64,000 nt of DNA from Chlorokybus atmophyticus (GCA_009103225.1 RHPI01000140.1:1-64000), one strand, 5' to 3'; counted from the stretch's first letter, positions 11,541-24,732 are shown. A program made the numbers and translations. Notes: a model not told the origin generated them from the sequence alone.

Positions 11541-12880
11541 AACATTACCAATTGGAACGCATCAACCGACCTGGCATTTGTCGCCATATAAAAGAACCAT
11601 CTCGACAGAGTCTAGCAATTAGGGATTGCACTGAAGCATAGTCCACATGCACAGTATTTTTAATGTGTTGCACAATAAAGCACATATGTTGCAGTGTGAA
11701 GCACATATGCTGCAATGATGTGCAATGTATGGCGAGCAACCTGCAGTTAAGTGTTACAAAATTTAGTATTTAACGTAACATTCACGCCACGGTACATGAT
11801 AAGATATTCAGCAAGTAATGCCAAGGTTACAACCATCAAAATAATGCTAACCTAAATTAACTTAACGTTAAACTTCAACTTAATGAAAATCCGCATCGTT
11901 AGGCCACCAATTGGTTACATGTAAATTGAATTAAATGGGTAACGTAATAGTGACAACAGCCGTTGCTGAAAAAGGCAGCGAATTGGCCAATCATTGCAAA
12001 GATACATAAAAGATGCTGAAAACTATTTTGGCCGCAATTGCTTGCAGATGGCAACCCAAAATTGTTAGCGGTTCGGTGCAATTGCAGCACAGTCAGTGGT
12101 TGAAACGGCCCCATTGTTGGCGGTACGAGGTCGGGGCAAGCCCCATCCCGTAAAGACATACCGCCACTACTCACCCTCATTCTAACTGATCCACTCGACC
12201 ATTTAACGCTGAATGATTACACGCTATAGTGCTTGCGTCATCAAACATGGTCACCAGCCAAATCAATGCACTTTATGTATTGTAATGCTCCCTACTAGCA
12301 TCGATTGTTTTACACGGAGTGCAATAGTTAATATAAAGACGAAAATTTGCCTCATATGAAACGGTAGACCAAAAGTTTATTACTATGAAAGGGTGTCGCA
12401 ACAACAAGAGTTGTAACGAGTATACTGTACCAGGCTGAATCCTGCTATTACCGTAGTGTTCTGAAATGTTCATAAAAAGTTTTACTTTTTTTATTAAAAA
12501 GTTTTACTTTTTTTATTAAAACCCGCCAACCTATCTATTCTAATGAATTATCGTTTGAATGTACAAGTTGAGCCGCTGGAGAGTCAATTCAAATATTGTA
12601 AAGTGCAATCTTGAAGTTATTATTTTCTTAACGAAGATTTCGTGGCACTACGGTATATATGAAAGCGGCTGCATAGCGACTCGCCATGCAACCATTGTTC
12701 GCGAATAGGTGTCTAATAGAGTGTACCCTCAATTTCAGCACAGCGCAGGTTATCATCCTTTTGTGCTCACAACAAGCTGTAACACCTTTAATTTAAGCCC
12801 ATTGTGACGATCGCAAGTTTATCTAATTTCAAGCACATCCGGTGCTAAAATTGAGGGAATATACTAAAACACTACACATA
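11541..12880. other. No gene recognised
   Basis: The stretch is A+T-rich with no recognisable coding. It could be 5' Helitron flank. It has a short direct repeat AAAAAGTTTTACTTTTTTTATT (two copies, about 12,474-12,519). Nothing else is supported. Confidence 0.35.
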
Positions 12881-12893
12881 TTCATGTGTGCGT

Positions 12894-12913
12894 GTATATA
12901 TATATATATATAT
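12894..12913. repeat. (TA)n microsatellite
   Basis: About ten TA units, followed by TGTATGTGCATACG. Confidence 0.9.
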
Positions 12914-13188
12914 GTATGTGCATACGCCTGTATTTATGCGTAGATACTTATCTCTGCAAGTGGTTAATCATTGATGTGCTGCCCTGCTCTACCAGTTTCC
13001 ACCTTATTTAAGGGTCCAGATGTTCATAAAATTTAAGTAGTTTGTACACAGCTCTACCTTGGCCCCCACCTAATCTATTACTGCCTGCTTGCTTGTGGTT
13101 TGTGACTTGTGCCATGCATTGGTCTGCAACACATCTGGCCCCTTTCCACTGGAGCATGCTTCCTAGCAGCTTGTTTGCAACTTATGTG

Positions 13189-13190
<2 letters not shown>

Positions 13191-13255
<65 letters not shown>
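13191..13255. repeat. (GA)n microsatellite
   Basis: A pure GA tract of about 65 bp. The Arg-Glu and Ser-Leu repeat reading frames across it are artefacts of the repeat. Confidence 0.95.
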
Positions 13256-13257
<2 letters not shown>

Positions 13258-15000
13258 GTGCATGCAAAAGTGCAGGATAATAAATGTATGTGCATATGTG
13301 GGCGTCCTCTTCCTCCTTAGTGTGAAGCTACTGAGCTGCTTAGCATGAGAGTCTCGTGCCGGCGGTACTTGGCACACAAGTTGTGTTACTGAACTTCCTC
13401 TTAGCTGGAGTTGCAAGTGATTGCATTTGTGCATCAGTGTGCGGCGTCCACAAGCAAACAAGTTTGTGTAAAATGGTTACATCAATTTTGCCGCGATGCT
13501 ATGCTCGCATGTATTCATTTGCGTGTGCACCAGCTTCATTGTGCATGCATGGGATTAAATGCTTACATGCATGGCGTGGCACTGTCTCATGCTACTATTG
13601 CCTATTCTTGGGATGCTCGGGTTGCTTCCCAGCATTGTGCATGTGATTGTATAGTAGGTGTGGCCGGGCCTTCATGCACGCTTGGAGTGCGTAAAGTGCA
13701 TTTGGTGTTTATAAGCACACGTATTCGCTTGTTGTTATGCTTGCTGCAAGTGTGCGCGCTTAAGCGCTTGCGTGTGCATCTACTATTGCGATCACATCGT
13801 GTGGTGGTGGTTCAACATATGGAGGGATGGTTGAGCAGCACCGTGCCGCACATGAAGAGGTCTCTTTGAGAAATGATTTAGCTAAGACCACCCGACAGCT
13901 CACCACTTTGGCAGCCATTTTGGGTGAGCACGTGACAGCGATGCAGCAACAACACTGTCACGTGCTAGAAAGGCAAGGCTTTACTCGTATTATGAACTGT
14001 TTTTTATAGCATAGCTTAACAATTGGCTGCAGACGGATACTTCTTTCATGTGTGTGTACATTACACAGTGCATTATTGTTTGCAATCAGCCTTGAAGCTT
14101 AAGGGTCTTAGGTAAGAGATTGTACAAATGCTGAGAGGATCCAGCACGGGGCCAATCATTACATAGTCTCATGTTTTGATGTGACATGCTCTGTTGCCTC
14201 ATGTAAAAACAACCCCGCGTTGGTATCATCCGCGTAAGGGTGCTCTGCTAAGACCAGCATGCATTGAGCAGTCAAATGATGTGTTTGAATGTTAGCTTTG
14301 CAGCCTAAGGTGGCGGAGCACATTATTGAGGTTAGCACAGCGTGGTAAGGAGGGCCAACTGGCTCAGAAGGTGCACCTCTGCTGCTAACATGTGGCCAAG
14401 TAGGAAGGCAGCAGATAGGGTAGATAAGGAGATTGCTAGCGATGTTAAGACAACCAAGTGTGGGACTTCTTATGCTCACTATTGGCTGAGGGGTGCTTGG
14501 CGGTAGCTGTATAAGGGGCCTTCCCCCTGCTCTATAGTTGGGTAGGCTGTGAGCTGTGTATTGAGAATGGTCATTGTATTGAGAACGGTGTGCGAAGGAA
14601 GATTGGACGACAGCCTTCATTAGGGGTGTGTCTTTGGGTGCCGACTCTGAGAGAAGGATTGAGGACATCCCCTGCTGTGACGGTTTTGCTTAAAGACTGC
14701 GTAGTTCTATCTTGCATACACTGTTGTATGACTGATAATGTATGCACGTATATGCTAGTGCTCAGCTGCAAAAGCTAGATGAGTTGTAGAAAAAAGAACT
14801 ATCCTTGAGCGGTCAGCCTTACATGGAGTATCGGTGCCTCATATATGTCCGGCATATGCATAGCACAAGTGCTGCTACTGCACAGTATAGCCAGTGAGCG
14901 TGCGTTGTAATATCACACCCACTAGTTGGTCTGATGACATTGGCATTACTTTGTGCTGTGTGTCACACTTCCATAGTGCGACCATGTTTGGGTTACTTGC
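13256..15000. other. No certain gene; possible 5' part of a gypsy element
   Basis: Open frames here are Cys/His-rich translations of GTGCAT-type sequence and look non-coding. A short helical frame at about 13,827-14,009 could be a decayed Gag piece of the following gypsy element, but I cannot support that firmly. Confidence 0.3.
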
Positions 15001-15590
15001 TAATGGCCTGTGTCCAAGCAGACAATGGTCAACAATACTGATGTACTCGACCCAGTTGCATTGACGGCTTACCTTGCTGCCGTGTGCAAGGAGATGGAAG
15101 CTTTGCAAGTGCGTCATGCTATGGAGCTTACCAGAATGGCATGCACACAGTTAACAACTCGCTGCCTCGCCTGCAATAATCTCTTGTCTCCACTGACAGT
15201 AAAGGCAAGGACGTTGGCACGCAGTTGCATGGCTGGCTGTTCAATAGCAAGCGCGCTCTTTGTGTAAGTGGCATGTAGCTCGCAAACGAAGTAGGTGCAG
15301 TGACTTTGTTGTCACTGTAACCGGGACGGACTGCAGCCCGCATGTGGGAGGGCGCAGAACAAAGGCTGTAGGCCAAGGGGGAGGATGCTACCATGTTGGC
15401 AGTGTTTGAACAAGCACTCACCCATTAGCATTGGAAGGTGTCAACCCTTTTTTAAAGGCACGTCACGAGTTGGCTACCCTGCAAATGCGCCCCAATCAGT
15501 TGGAGGACTTTCACCTCTTTTTCAGCTTGTTGCCGAGATTATCACTAACATACCCATGCTGAAGGCCGAAAACATGGACAAAGGCTCTCT

Positions 15591-16040
15591 ATGCGCATGA
15601 CTGTGCAAGAGCAGCTTATTTCCACGCCTGGTGTACATGGGCTTAAGGTGTTCACAAATAAGGACTATGACGTGATGGTGGGGACTGTCATTGAGTTTGA
15701 CACCCGGCAGCGTATGCTTGCTAAGATAAGACTGGCAAAATGTCTGTGGATGCGTGTCCATCCTGCTCAAGGAGCAAAGCGCAATGCCCGTGTACCTTAT
15801 GTGATGGGCACGAGTAAGGTGAAGGCTCATGTGACCATGAGAAGCATTAATGCAAAGAGACCGCTAGCATATACTCTTAGCATCTCAATGGATGTTAAGA
15901 ACAAGCGCTTTAAAGCTAGAGTGTGTCTCAAGTGTGGACAGAAGGGTCGTCTAGTGGCGCAGTGTAGCTACCCGTTTGAGTCGAGAAACTCTGCTATAGA
16001 AATGTGGGGTGGAGAACCTTGGCTTACCCTTTTTCGCTAG
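15591..16040 (+). pseudogene. gypsy 1 Gag C-terminal piece with zinc knuckle
   Basis: A 149-residue open frame that ends in a CCHC-like knuckle with one substituted ligand (Arg for His). The basic, nucleic-acid-binding character fits a Gag nucleocapsid. It lies upstream of the RT frame in the expected order. Confidence 0.6.
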
Positions 16041-17010
16041 CACTATACCATTAGCAACTGCTGTTCGGTTTTACAGTTGTAAGCTTTCCCTTTCTTGTAT
16101 GACAATGCTGGTCTTCCTGCCATGTTGCAGAGTATGATAATGATTCTTGGGTGACTATTAGCAATGACTTTTTGCTACACACACGTGTGGGAAAGTGTGT
16201 GCTTCCCAATGCGCCAGTTGACCAATTGGATGAATGTCTTAAGCATTTAGTTACGCGCAAACTAAATAGTAAAAGTGACACCAGTGGGTATGTGCTTGCC
16301 CAAGTGCTCTGGACCATAAACATACTACCTTAAGGGTATGCAAGTAATTGTTGAGGTCAATAAGCGAGGGAAGCACTCTCAATCAATGAGAATCATGGAT
16401 TATCCACCAAATCTTCACCGAGTCTCAAATCCAAAACTGGCGTAAATATTTAAAGGTACAATTGCCAAGGCACCTGCTATTGTTATGTATGATTTAGGCA
16501 CTCTCGTTGGTTTTATTAGTGAGACCGTGGTGCAAAAACTAAATGTCCTTGTTAGCCATCACCGCGAATATGTTGTATCACTGGATGAACATAAGATCCC
16601 AGTGCGTGGGCCAGTGATGTTATCACTGCATATACAAGGCACCATGCCCAGCTTCACTTCTTAATGATCCTCATGACTATACCCGGTGTGGATGTCATGG
16701 TTGGTGCTAAGTGGGAGAGGCTTATTAGCATATGCACAGATGCTGACATTAGACATTGCAATGTGCGCGAAGGCAAAGAACGAGTTGTCCTTCAGGCCTA
16801 GAGGCCTCATGTACCTGATGGTGATGCTGCCCGCTCCAAAAATATCCTACCACTTGTGTCGAGTATTATGCAGGTGAAAAGAGAGGTGATAAAGGAGCTA
16901 AGCGCCTACTGGTCCTGGAACGTGAAGCTCACCCGCTGCAGCCACAGACACCTCTCCACCAATAAGTAAGATTGTGAGCACAGTCGAGCTGACAATGCAG
17001 CCAATCTTAA

Positions 17011-17802
17011 ATGAGTACGCTGATGTATCAAAGCCTGCTTGAATTGCCACCTGAGAGCAGTGTATGGCATACTATCCCTCTTGTGCAAGATGCACAACTT
17101 CCATACAAACCAGTTAACAGGCTGAACCTTACTAAATATTTAAACATGAAAAGGCAACATAAGGAGTTATTAGCAAAGGGATTGATTGAGCCAAGCAGGG
17201 CTCCCTTTGGTGCTCATATTCTCATTGTTTCAAATAAAAATGGCAAACCATGCCTGTGTATAGATTACCGGGTTCTGAACAAGCTGACCAATACAAACAG
17301 GTACCCGCTGCGTAAAATACATAACTTGTTGGATTACTTGCAAGGTGCACCTGTGTTAAGCTTGTTGGACTTGACTGCAGGGTACCACTAAATCCATATC
17401 ACACCCAATAATGTGCTAACAATAGCGTTTAAAACGCCTATTGGCCATTTCTAGTACAAGGTCTGCCATACGGGTTGACAAATGCTCCTGCAAGCTATGA
17501 CGAACCAGGTATTCAACAAGTTAATTGGCACAACAGTCCTCGTATACTTGCATGATATCCTAATATTCAGCAAAGACAAGCAAGCGCATGTGCGTGAAGT
17601 ATTGGATACACTGCGTATGTGTAAGTTCTATGTGGTAATTGAAAAATGTAGAGCTGAAGAGTCTGCGCTAGAATTCCTGGGCCACATTGCGAGCACAGAA
17701 GGTATCCGTGTGGATCCCAAAAAGGTTGTTGCAGTCAAGGACTGGCCAGTACTAAATGTGCATAAGCTACGTTCATTCCTTAATCTAGGCAACTATTCTT
17801 GA
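17011..17802 (+). pseudogene. gypsy 1 reverse transcriptase
   Basis: Two frames (17,011-17,391 and 17,482-17,802) together cover the fingers and palm of a gypsy RT. The motif KQLLAKGLIEPS-like segment appears as LLAKGLIEPSRAPFGAHIL. The catalytic YxDD is YLHD at about 17,544-17,555, so one metal-binding Asp is lost. EFLGHIASTEGIRVDPKKV follows, as in the family. A stop at 17,389 separates the frames. Confidence 0.85.
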
Positions 17803-18802
17803 AAATTCATTTTAGGGTACTCGACAAGAGTAGGCCCTCATTGACCTTACATGTGATAAGATACAGTGGCAATAGACTGTGAGGCAGCAGTCTGCCTTTT
17901 AATCAAGGAAAGATGCTTGATTACAAGCACTAGTCTTGCGCTTGCCAAATCACACAAAGCACTTTGCACTGATCGATGATGCAAGTAGCTTTTGGTATGG
18001 GAGCTGTGTTGCTGCAAGAGGGGCATCCGTTAGCCTAATATGCAAGATTTGTATTTCAGCTGAGAATAAGTATACCACAGTAGATTAAGAGCTCTTAGTA
18101 TAAGCCACGCGCAAATGGAATGGCTGCTACCTAAAGTGTGGAAATCGGTTTTTCAGTTGTCACCGACCATGACCCACTTACTTTCTTTCGGACTCAACCA
18201 ACTTTATTTAAAGGCCAAGCACGGTGGACTGAGTTCATGTCAAGTTTTTACTTCAACAAGATTTATAGGCCTGGAAGAGTTAACATGGCAGGCCCTTTGC
18301 AAAGATTATCTTTGCTGCTGGCAGCAGCGACCTGAAAGGTGAACCCTAAGGAAGGGAGCAAAACCCTGTTGATGGGAGCTACAACCAGATCCCAGAGACA
18401 GAGCCTTTTTAGGATACTCAACCAAGTGGGGAGGTATCAACCAGCTAGTAAAGCATGGTAGCAGAAGGCTAAGACCCAAGTGAGAAGGACCTTCACATGT
18501 CAAATGACATAAATGTGTAAGATGATGTCCCTAATATGATAGACAAGTTGTTTTGTGCATGCTTACTGAAGTCCCAAGGTTGCGCAGCTTACTGAGACAA
18601 ACTGACTCAAATTTTGTGTCTAATATTGTGGTATATGAAAAGTAAGATGGTCGTGCCTGACATGTTCGCCATGTGACAGGAGTCTATGTATGAGGCCCAC
18701 AACACAATGTACAGCGGACACCTAGGCGCGCGCAACATTAGCACGCAACTTCAGAGGTTGTAACGGTGGCCAAGTATGGCAGCTGATACAGCAAGACAAT
18801 AT

Positions 18803-19314
18803 GAGTTCATGAAGCGCATGAAATGCGCGCCCATGAACTCAAGAACTCGTTAATGAGTTATGAGACTCTTGTGCCCCTAGTGCCTCGGGCACTAGGGGGC
18901 ACAAGCACTCACTAGGCGTGAGTGTGAGCCACAAGCTCCTTATCTAGTCGCTTGAAACCCTAGCACGGCGGCGCCATCCTTGGCGAGGGTGGCGAGTATG
19001 GTATACTTTGCAGGTGTACAGGCTTCTCAAGCTTCGACCTCGGCATCGGCAGCAATGACGCCCTCAACAAGTCGAAGACCGAAGAAGCGCGTGACATTCG
19101 CACATGACGTGAAGAAGCAGTAGTTCTCATAGTTGTAGCCTAGCACCTTAGTGCAGACCTTGTGTATAGATCAGCGTGTATCTGTATACTTGTACATTTG
19201 TATTGTAATGCACTTGGGTGCTGGACGTAGCCACCGTGCTATCGACCCTTGCGACCCCCCAGCATGAGCTGTATGTGTCGCATATAACTCGTGTGTGAGT
19301 TCGTAGGTCCCTAT
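18803..19314 (+). mobile_element. Short non-autonomous element (second copy)
   Basis: It begins GAGTTCATGAAGCGC and has the common end CGTGTGTGAG at 19,299, followed by 15 extra bases. A 5-bp duplication AATAT flanks it (18,798-18,802 and 19,315-19,319). It interrupts the gypsy integrase reading frame. The first 38 bases can fold into a hairpin: GAGTTCATG pairs with CATGAACTC around an inner GCGCAT/ATGCGC stem. Confidence 0.75.
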
Positions 19315-19570
19315 AATATGTGATAGCACACAGAAGCTTCACATAAAACAGGCTGCTGCATTGATGAAGCCATTGCAGTCACTAGTGTATCAATGGCCAA
19401 ATGTCAGCATGGATCTGATCACTAAGCCATTTGTGACTTAAAAAGGTTACAATGCAGTCATCATCTTTGTGGACAGGCTGACAAAGATGGTGAGGTTGAG
19501 CCCTGCCGCACTGATATAGATACCAGAGAGTTTGCTTTTTAATTTATAAACTTAGTGTTCAAGTCCCATA

Positions 19571-20165
19571 GGGTGTGTTGGATTGTGCGGGGTAAAGCGC
19601 TGTGCTGAGATTCGGACAAGCTACCATACATGCACATGGATCTAGTGCAAACACTGAGACACACATGCTACATCCTGAGCATACACACATGCACAACAAC
19701 TGCCTCACAAGAGCATGCACACGCAACATTGTATTCTCTATAAGCTTAGATTACCATGAGTTCACGGGCTTTTGCCCCATCAGTCTGTACGCACGTTTAC
19801 TCTAGCAAGCACCATGTAAGCTATACCGAGCTAAACGCGACGATGTATGTCTTGCCACATAGCTAGCTTCACACATTTTCTAACAAGATATGCCACACGC
19901 CATACACGTAACTAAATGCAGAGTTCTTACCATGTTTTTGGGCTGCGCTAGCCTGCGCCAGACTCAGCCTAGTCCCGGGTCTTCGGGTTTGCTCACACTC
20001 CGCATCGCACACTATCCAGATATCTGCCACTAGACTCACAACTGCTCGATCAGTCCTTACACCATAACCACTAGTACTCCGGGAAGGACTTAGCCACTGT
20101 AGGCTGACCAAACTTGTCCATAATATGCACTCAACAATGCAATCATGCAAGACAACTTTTAACAC
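19571..20165. other. No gene recognised
   Basis: No coding or repeat structure is supported in this stretch. Confidence 0.35.
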
Positions 20166-20369
20166 GCTGAACCGTCTTTAACAGCATCAGAGGGACTGTG
20201 CTATAGCAGAGGAAGCAGGGCACCGATGGTCTGCTTACTACTGCAATTGTGAGTAAAGGCCCCCCGTAGAACGTGTGCAGAAGAAGGAGGTGGCTATAAT
20301 GCTAATGATGAGGTAGAACGTGGGGAGTAACAATACTCAGCTACGAGTAGCTGTAAGTCAACAAGCCAC
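20166..20369. repeat. Dispersed direct repeat, copy 1
   Basis: Starts GCTGAACCGT and ends GTCAACAAGCC. It matches 21,261-21,463 imperfectly over its whole length in the same orientation. It could be an LTR or another repeat of the gypsy remnant that follows. Confidence 0.6.
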
Positions 20370-21260
20370 TATTGAATGTAGCGTCATAACATCAGTACAT
20401 TTCATGAATGAAAATGGGTATTTCAATGGGCAAGTGAAGTGAATAAATGTAGCAACAAAGTGATGCCACACCCGGACGGTAACTGTTCACACCGTGCTTA
20501 TAATGCAACCAAGCTCACACACCAAGAGAAACAGTGCACACGCTGCAGATGCTGCACTCTTTAACAAGTATGAAGGCTTCTTGGCAATCGGGACGGCTTG
20601 CTGTGTGCAATTGCACCCCTTCACAACTATTTGTCTACGAGTTTTGTTCAACACATCACTCCCATGCAATAGCAAGCTTTAGGCTTTACATCATAAGCTG
20701 CAAGTACATGCTCATAAGTCTATGCGCTCATACTCACAGTTACACCAAGTATACAAGTAAATAATCTGTCAACTTACACTATTATATAAACACATGTAAA
20801 CCAGTAGTTCAGCAAGCTTAATCGGTCTAATCTGTAGTTTTAATAAATAGCTGCTCACTACTGAACTATCTATTCGAAATGGGCAAAAAGCGAGTCTGTT
20901 CACGGGCAGCGTAATGGACTCACACTAGACCAGCGAGCAGAAATCACTTGGTTGGAATCTCCAAAGTTTTGACTGGATTGCGAGGCTGAGTAGTTGTAAC
21001 TTTCAATGTATGGTTAGAAATTTGCAGGCGCGGAGTCGGAATGCCAACGTATCAGCTACGAGGGGTACCTACGAGAACAGTTTGCTGGCATTACTTAGTG
21101 GTGGTGGAGGTCTCATAATAGTATCGCGGGAGAGTCGCCATAGATGAAGGGCACTGATATGCTAGTAGCTCAAGAGGCAAATCGGATGTAGGCATAAGCG
21201 AGGAAAATGAGCCCTCTTGTATGGTAAGCATGACATTGGTCGGGATACGCAAGGTCGAGC
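20370..21260. other. No gene recognised
   Basis: Lies between two direct repeats of about 200 bp. Open frames are short and unlike known proteins. Confidence 0.35.
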
Positions 21261-21463
21261 GCTGAACCGTTTTGAACAGCATTAGAGGAACCGTAATGTG
21301 AATGAGGAAGCAGTGCAGCAATGGTCGTGCGCACTATAGTATTCTTGGGTGAGGGCACAAAAGTACCCCCTTGGGGGAGGTGGAAGAAGGTGACTATGAT
21401 GCTAAGTATGTGGAATGCGGGGAGTAAAAACTCAACTACGTATAGCTGTTAGTCAACAAGCCC
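21261..21463. repeat. Dispersed direct repeat, copy 2
   Basis: Imperfect copy of 20,166-20,369. Just downstream, at 21,500-21,595, is a tandem array of the word TTATTGGTCCGTG. Confidence 0.6.
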
Positions 21464-21565
21464 ACCCCCTTTAAGCCTGTGAAAGTCCCCTACTACAGGA
21501 CTCAAGTTTTATTGGTCCGTGTTTATTGGTCTGTGTTATTTTACTTGTTATTGTATTGGTCCGTG

Positions 21566-22800
21566 TTATTGGTCCGTGGTTATTGTGATTTTAATGGTCC
21601 ACGGGTGCAACAGTCGTCGTACAGTAGGGTTCAAAGGGACCCTTATGTCGAGGAGGGTCCATGCAATAGCATTACATGTCGTTGTTGCATCCGTTGTACA
21701 CCATAATAAGGGCGTTGTCATCCGCACTACCACACTGCTCGCCACGCTTGCTGCGGAGAGGGCGTGGATGATGTTGAAGCCTGCCACTTGTGCAAGTTGA
21801 CATGCCGCGAAGTTGGTGACGTTGTCCTTGAGTCGCTCGCCATTGTTGCCGAGGAGATTAAGGAGTTTGGAGGGACATTCTTTCAAGACTTTGTAAATGA
21901 CGCATGTGTCCAGGGTGTTATATGTATGGGCCATGCGATATACAAAGTTAAGTGCTTCGAAGCGCCGGTTGCGCTGTTTGTAAAAGTCTGCGAGCACGTT
22001 TGTAATGCAGGGTGTCGTGGTGCTGAGCAATGCGCAAATTCCTCATGGCATTCCAGATGATAAAAGAGGTCGGCACGGGCTTTCATGTCAGAATGCATGA
22101 GGATTGGGTCCTCAAGGTTGTCTGGCACCCGTGGCGCTTTTTACTATGCACGGAAGGGGAGCAGAGGCTTGCGGCCAAATAGCTAAGTTGGTAAGGGCTG
22201 TACTTGTTGCGTGCGGCTTGCTTGGACAAGCGACAGCCAAATGCCAGCCAGGGGAGGTACTCATCCCAGGTGCGCTCGTCGTGCTCAATGGCGTATCTCC
22301 GTAGCGCCTTTATAATGGTCTGAACAGTGCATTTAGATAGGCCATCGGCCTGTGGGTGGTCTCGTGAAGTGTGCCGGTGGTCGATGTACATGTGATTGAG
22401 GAGATTATCGAACTCCTCATAGAACTTGGTGCCCTGGTCAGTCACCACTTCAGCGCACGAGCCGAAGCAATTAAAGACGTTTACGAAGATAGCGGTAAAG
22501 ACTCCTCTGCTGCTCTTGTCAGGAAGAGGAACCAATATGATTCACTGTGAGAAGTGCTCGATCATGATGAGGATGTACCTATTGCCGCGGGCGGAGGGGT
22601 TAAAGTCCCCGAGGGTGTTGAAGCCGAAACGGTGGAACATCCCAAATCTGGGTATTGGATGCAAGCTGGTGGTGCGCGTGTTGTGGCTGGCGCATAAGAG
22701 GTCAAAATGCGAGCAAGTGCTTACATAGGCACGCACTTGTGTATACATGCCATGCCACCAGTGCTGTGCGCATACCAAGCTAACGATGCGCTTGACACCG
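21566..22800 (-). pseudogene. Ty3/gypsy element 2, integrase region
   Basis: Read on the minus strand, 22,778-22,083 encodes a gypsy integrase. The approach segment is WWHGMYTQVRAYVSTCSHF, and the core begins FNTLGDFNPSARGNRYILIM. The second catalytic region is VVTDQGTKFYEEF and the third is HPQADGLSKCTVQTIIKALR, followed by WDEYLPWLAFG. One frameshift separates the first and second halves near 22,540. Minus-strand frames at 21,566-22,030 continue as the C-terminal part. No RT of this copy was found in the window. It is probably a truncated remnant. Confidence 0.8.
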
Positions 22801-23450
22801 AAGTGTCCCAGCTCGGTATGGTTAGCGGCGATTGTAACGGAATGCTACCGCTATAGAGGTTTCACGCCCTTGGAACCCTTATTTAGGATTAAATAAGGAC
22901 CTCAATGGGTATACAGCCAATTAAGCCATGTTAGGGCCGTTAACCTAGTGTTATAGCCCAGTCTTGTCTTGCAGTCTTGGCGACGGCGGCAACTAGTGAT
23001 GTTGAACAGATAGTTGTGACTCGACTCAACTGGTCGATGTAACTTGGGCTGCTGCTGGCGGGCTCAACTTGCCTAGCCTAGTTTACTTTGCCTTGCCAAG
23101 CCTAGCCTATCTTGCCTGGTCCCGCCTAGCCTAGTTTGCTGTGAGGGGAGGCGGCCATTCAGGCAGTTTACTCCCCAAGTAATGCATCTCAGCACATAAC
23201 CTAGTGAATAACACATTTTGTTTCACATGTGTGTGCTTGCCACCATGTGGAACCGTGGTGGTGTGAAGGTGTAACGGGAAGGTACATTGTACAACCACAT
23301 ATCGACCATAAAGGCACCAAGTCTTCAATGGTAGAGTGGGCTGTGACATTGGTACTGGAGCTTGAAACCCGGGCTTGATTCCTGCTTTGCACACAAAATG
23401 CGATGTCATGGAATGTTGATCCAGTAACATTGTAAAAGGTCATTCATAAG
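22801..23450. other. No gene recognised; CCTAGCCTA-rich stretch
   Basis: Contains repeated GCCTAGCCTA words at about 23,070-23,130 and the dispersed repeat listed at 23,271. No coding region is supported. Confidence 0.35.
23271..23347. repeat. Dispersed repeat, copy left of copia B1
   Basis: Starts GTAACGGGAAGGTACATTGTA. The same 77-bp sequence, about 85% alike by eye, occurs in the same orientation at 26,407-26,484, on the other side of copia B1. Confidence 0.6.
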
Positions 23451-23829
23451 TGTTGAATGTTATAGGTTGTAGAAAGTACATGTATAGGCGGCGCCTACAT
23501 GTAGTTGGTACGATCAGCTTAACCTTTATAGTTACGAGAGTTACGAGAGTTACGCGAGTTACGGGAGTTATGGCAGTTATGGTCAACTATGATCAACTTT
23601 GACTTTGACCATTGACTTTGACCATTAATTGGTGTTGACTTTTACCATTGTTGACTAGAGTTGACTAGTGCTTAGTAGCATAGTATATAAGACACTGTAT
23701 ACTGCTTAATATAGTGGGTCGCACATTGTCTCTATAGTGAGAGTGCTTGCTGCACTTGTCACAGGTGTGTGCACACTTGTATGTAAGAGGCAAATACACA
23801 CACACTAAGCGCATCACTAGTTCTCAACA
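23451..23829 (+). repeat. 5' LTR of copia B1
   Basis: Starts TGTTGAATGTTATAGG and ends TTCTCAACA. It contains a conserved dyad around AGGCGGCGCCT, GGGAGTTAC repeats, a TTGAC array and TATATAAGACACTG. It is followed by GGTTATGGGCCCA, a probable primer-binding site. Confidence 0.85.
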
Positions 23830-23952
23830 GGTTATGGGCCCATACTCGCTTATGTGAGCGCTTGTGGTAGTGAAAGAAAGTGTTGAGCATAGGCGCCTAC
23901 TAGTAGAGTGTTATTGGGGAGAGGGTGAGTTGTACCAATTCTGTACCAAGCA

Positions 23953-24732
23953 ATGGCTGACATAGACAGGATGCCCATCGAGACCCTTGATCTGCACAAC
24001 TATGCTTCATGGTCGATGAAGATGAAGTTAGTGCTGATCCGCATGAAGCTTTGGAGCTTTATCAACCCCACCTCCTCCACATCATTGCGGCCAAGAACAG
24101 GTGACGCTTGTACCTGGACACAGAACTCACAATCAGCTTTTGCGCTGATAGGCTTGCACGTCAAAGATTTCCATCTCCCTCTTATTGCGGATTGCAAGAC
24201 TGGACGTGAGGCGTGGGAGGTCTTTGACACCCACTTCAAGGTCAATAGCAACTCGCACAAGTTGCAGCTGAAACGCAAGCTGATACTTCTGGAGATGGAG
24301 CGCAAAGAGCAAATCCAGAAGTACATCTCGCGTGCAAGGGAGCTTTGGCAAGACCTTGCGGCCGTGGGCCACGATGTAAAGAGGAGGTGATGTGGGCAAT
24401 CTTAGCTGGCTTAGCAAAAAGCTTTGCTACGCTAGTGACTGTGTTTAAGTCCTCAGATGTGGTTTTGAAGTTTGCTGATGTCGCGCCTAAGCTAGCTGTG
24501 GAAGGCAAGTTGGATGCTTAGGAGATAGAGAAATGGTGGAGAACCTCTCGCATTTGCTGCTTCATCTTCTAAACACACATAAAGCAGGAGCAAAGCAGGT
24601 GGTGGGAAGCCATCACGTGACAAAGAGTGTCACTACTGCAAGATGAAGGGCCACTTCATTCGCAAGTGCCAGAAGAGGATCCACGATGAGGCAACCAAGG
24701 AGGAGCACGCCACGATGGCAATTGCTTTCTAG
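23953..24732 (+). pseudogene. Copia B1 gag (UBN2-type) with zinc knuckle
   Basis: ATG at 23,953 opens a Gag of copia type (MADIDRMPIETLDLHNYASW). The family signature WEVFDTHF and RARELWQDLAAVGHD follow, and the frame breaks at 24,388. The zinc knuckle CHYCKMKGHFIRKC is visible at about 24,629-24,670 and the frame stops at 24,730-24,732. The sequence is clearly related to the gag at 41,404. Gag packages the element's RNA. Confidence 0.8.

Larger units (their letters stand above)
15010..19570 (+). mobile_element. Ty3/gypsy element 1 (degenerate)
   Basis: The order Gag, zinc knuckle, protease, RT, RNase H, integrase identifies a gypsy-type element. Gag pieces run from about 15,010 to 16,040 and end in CLKCGQKGRLVAQC, a CCHC knuckle with its His replaced by Arg. 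RT is at about 17,041-17,802 (LCIDYRVLNKLTNTNRYPL ... LLDLTAGYH ... YLHDILIFSKD), with the YxDD box altered to YLHD. RNase H pieces are near 18,137-18,335 (VVTDHDPLTFFRTQPTLF). The integrase zinc-binding part is at about 18,685-18,800 and its core continues after the nested element at about 19,340-19,530 (VSMDLITKPFV, VIIFVDRLTKMVRLSPA). LTRs were not recognised. Stops and shifts make it dead. Confidence 0.85.

Noticed and set aside
13042..13461. Open frames with Arg-Glu or Ser-Leu repeats
   Set aside because: They are produced by the GA microsatellite and have no other protein-like features.
20166..21463. Complete LTR retrotransposon bounded by the 204-bp direct repeats
   Set aside because: The interior has no gag or pol, no primer site and no target duplication, so only the repeats are reported.
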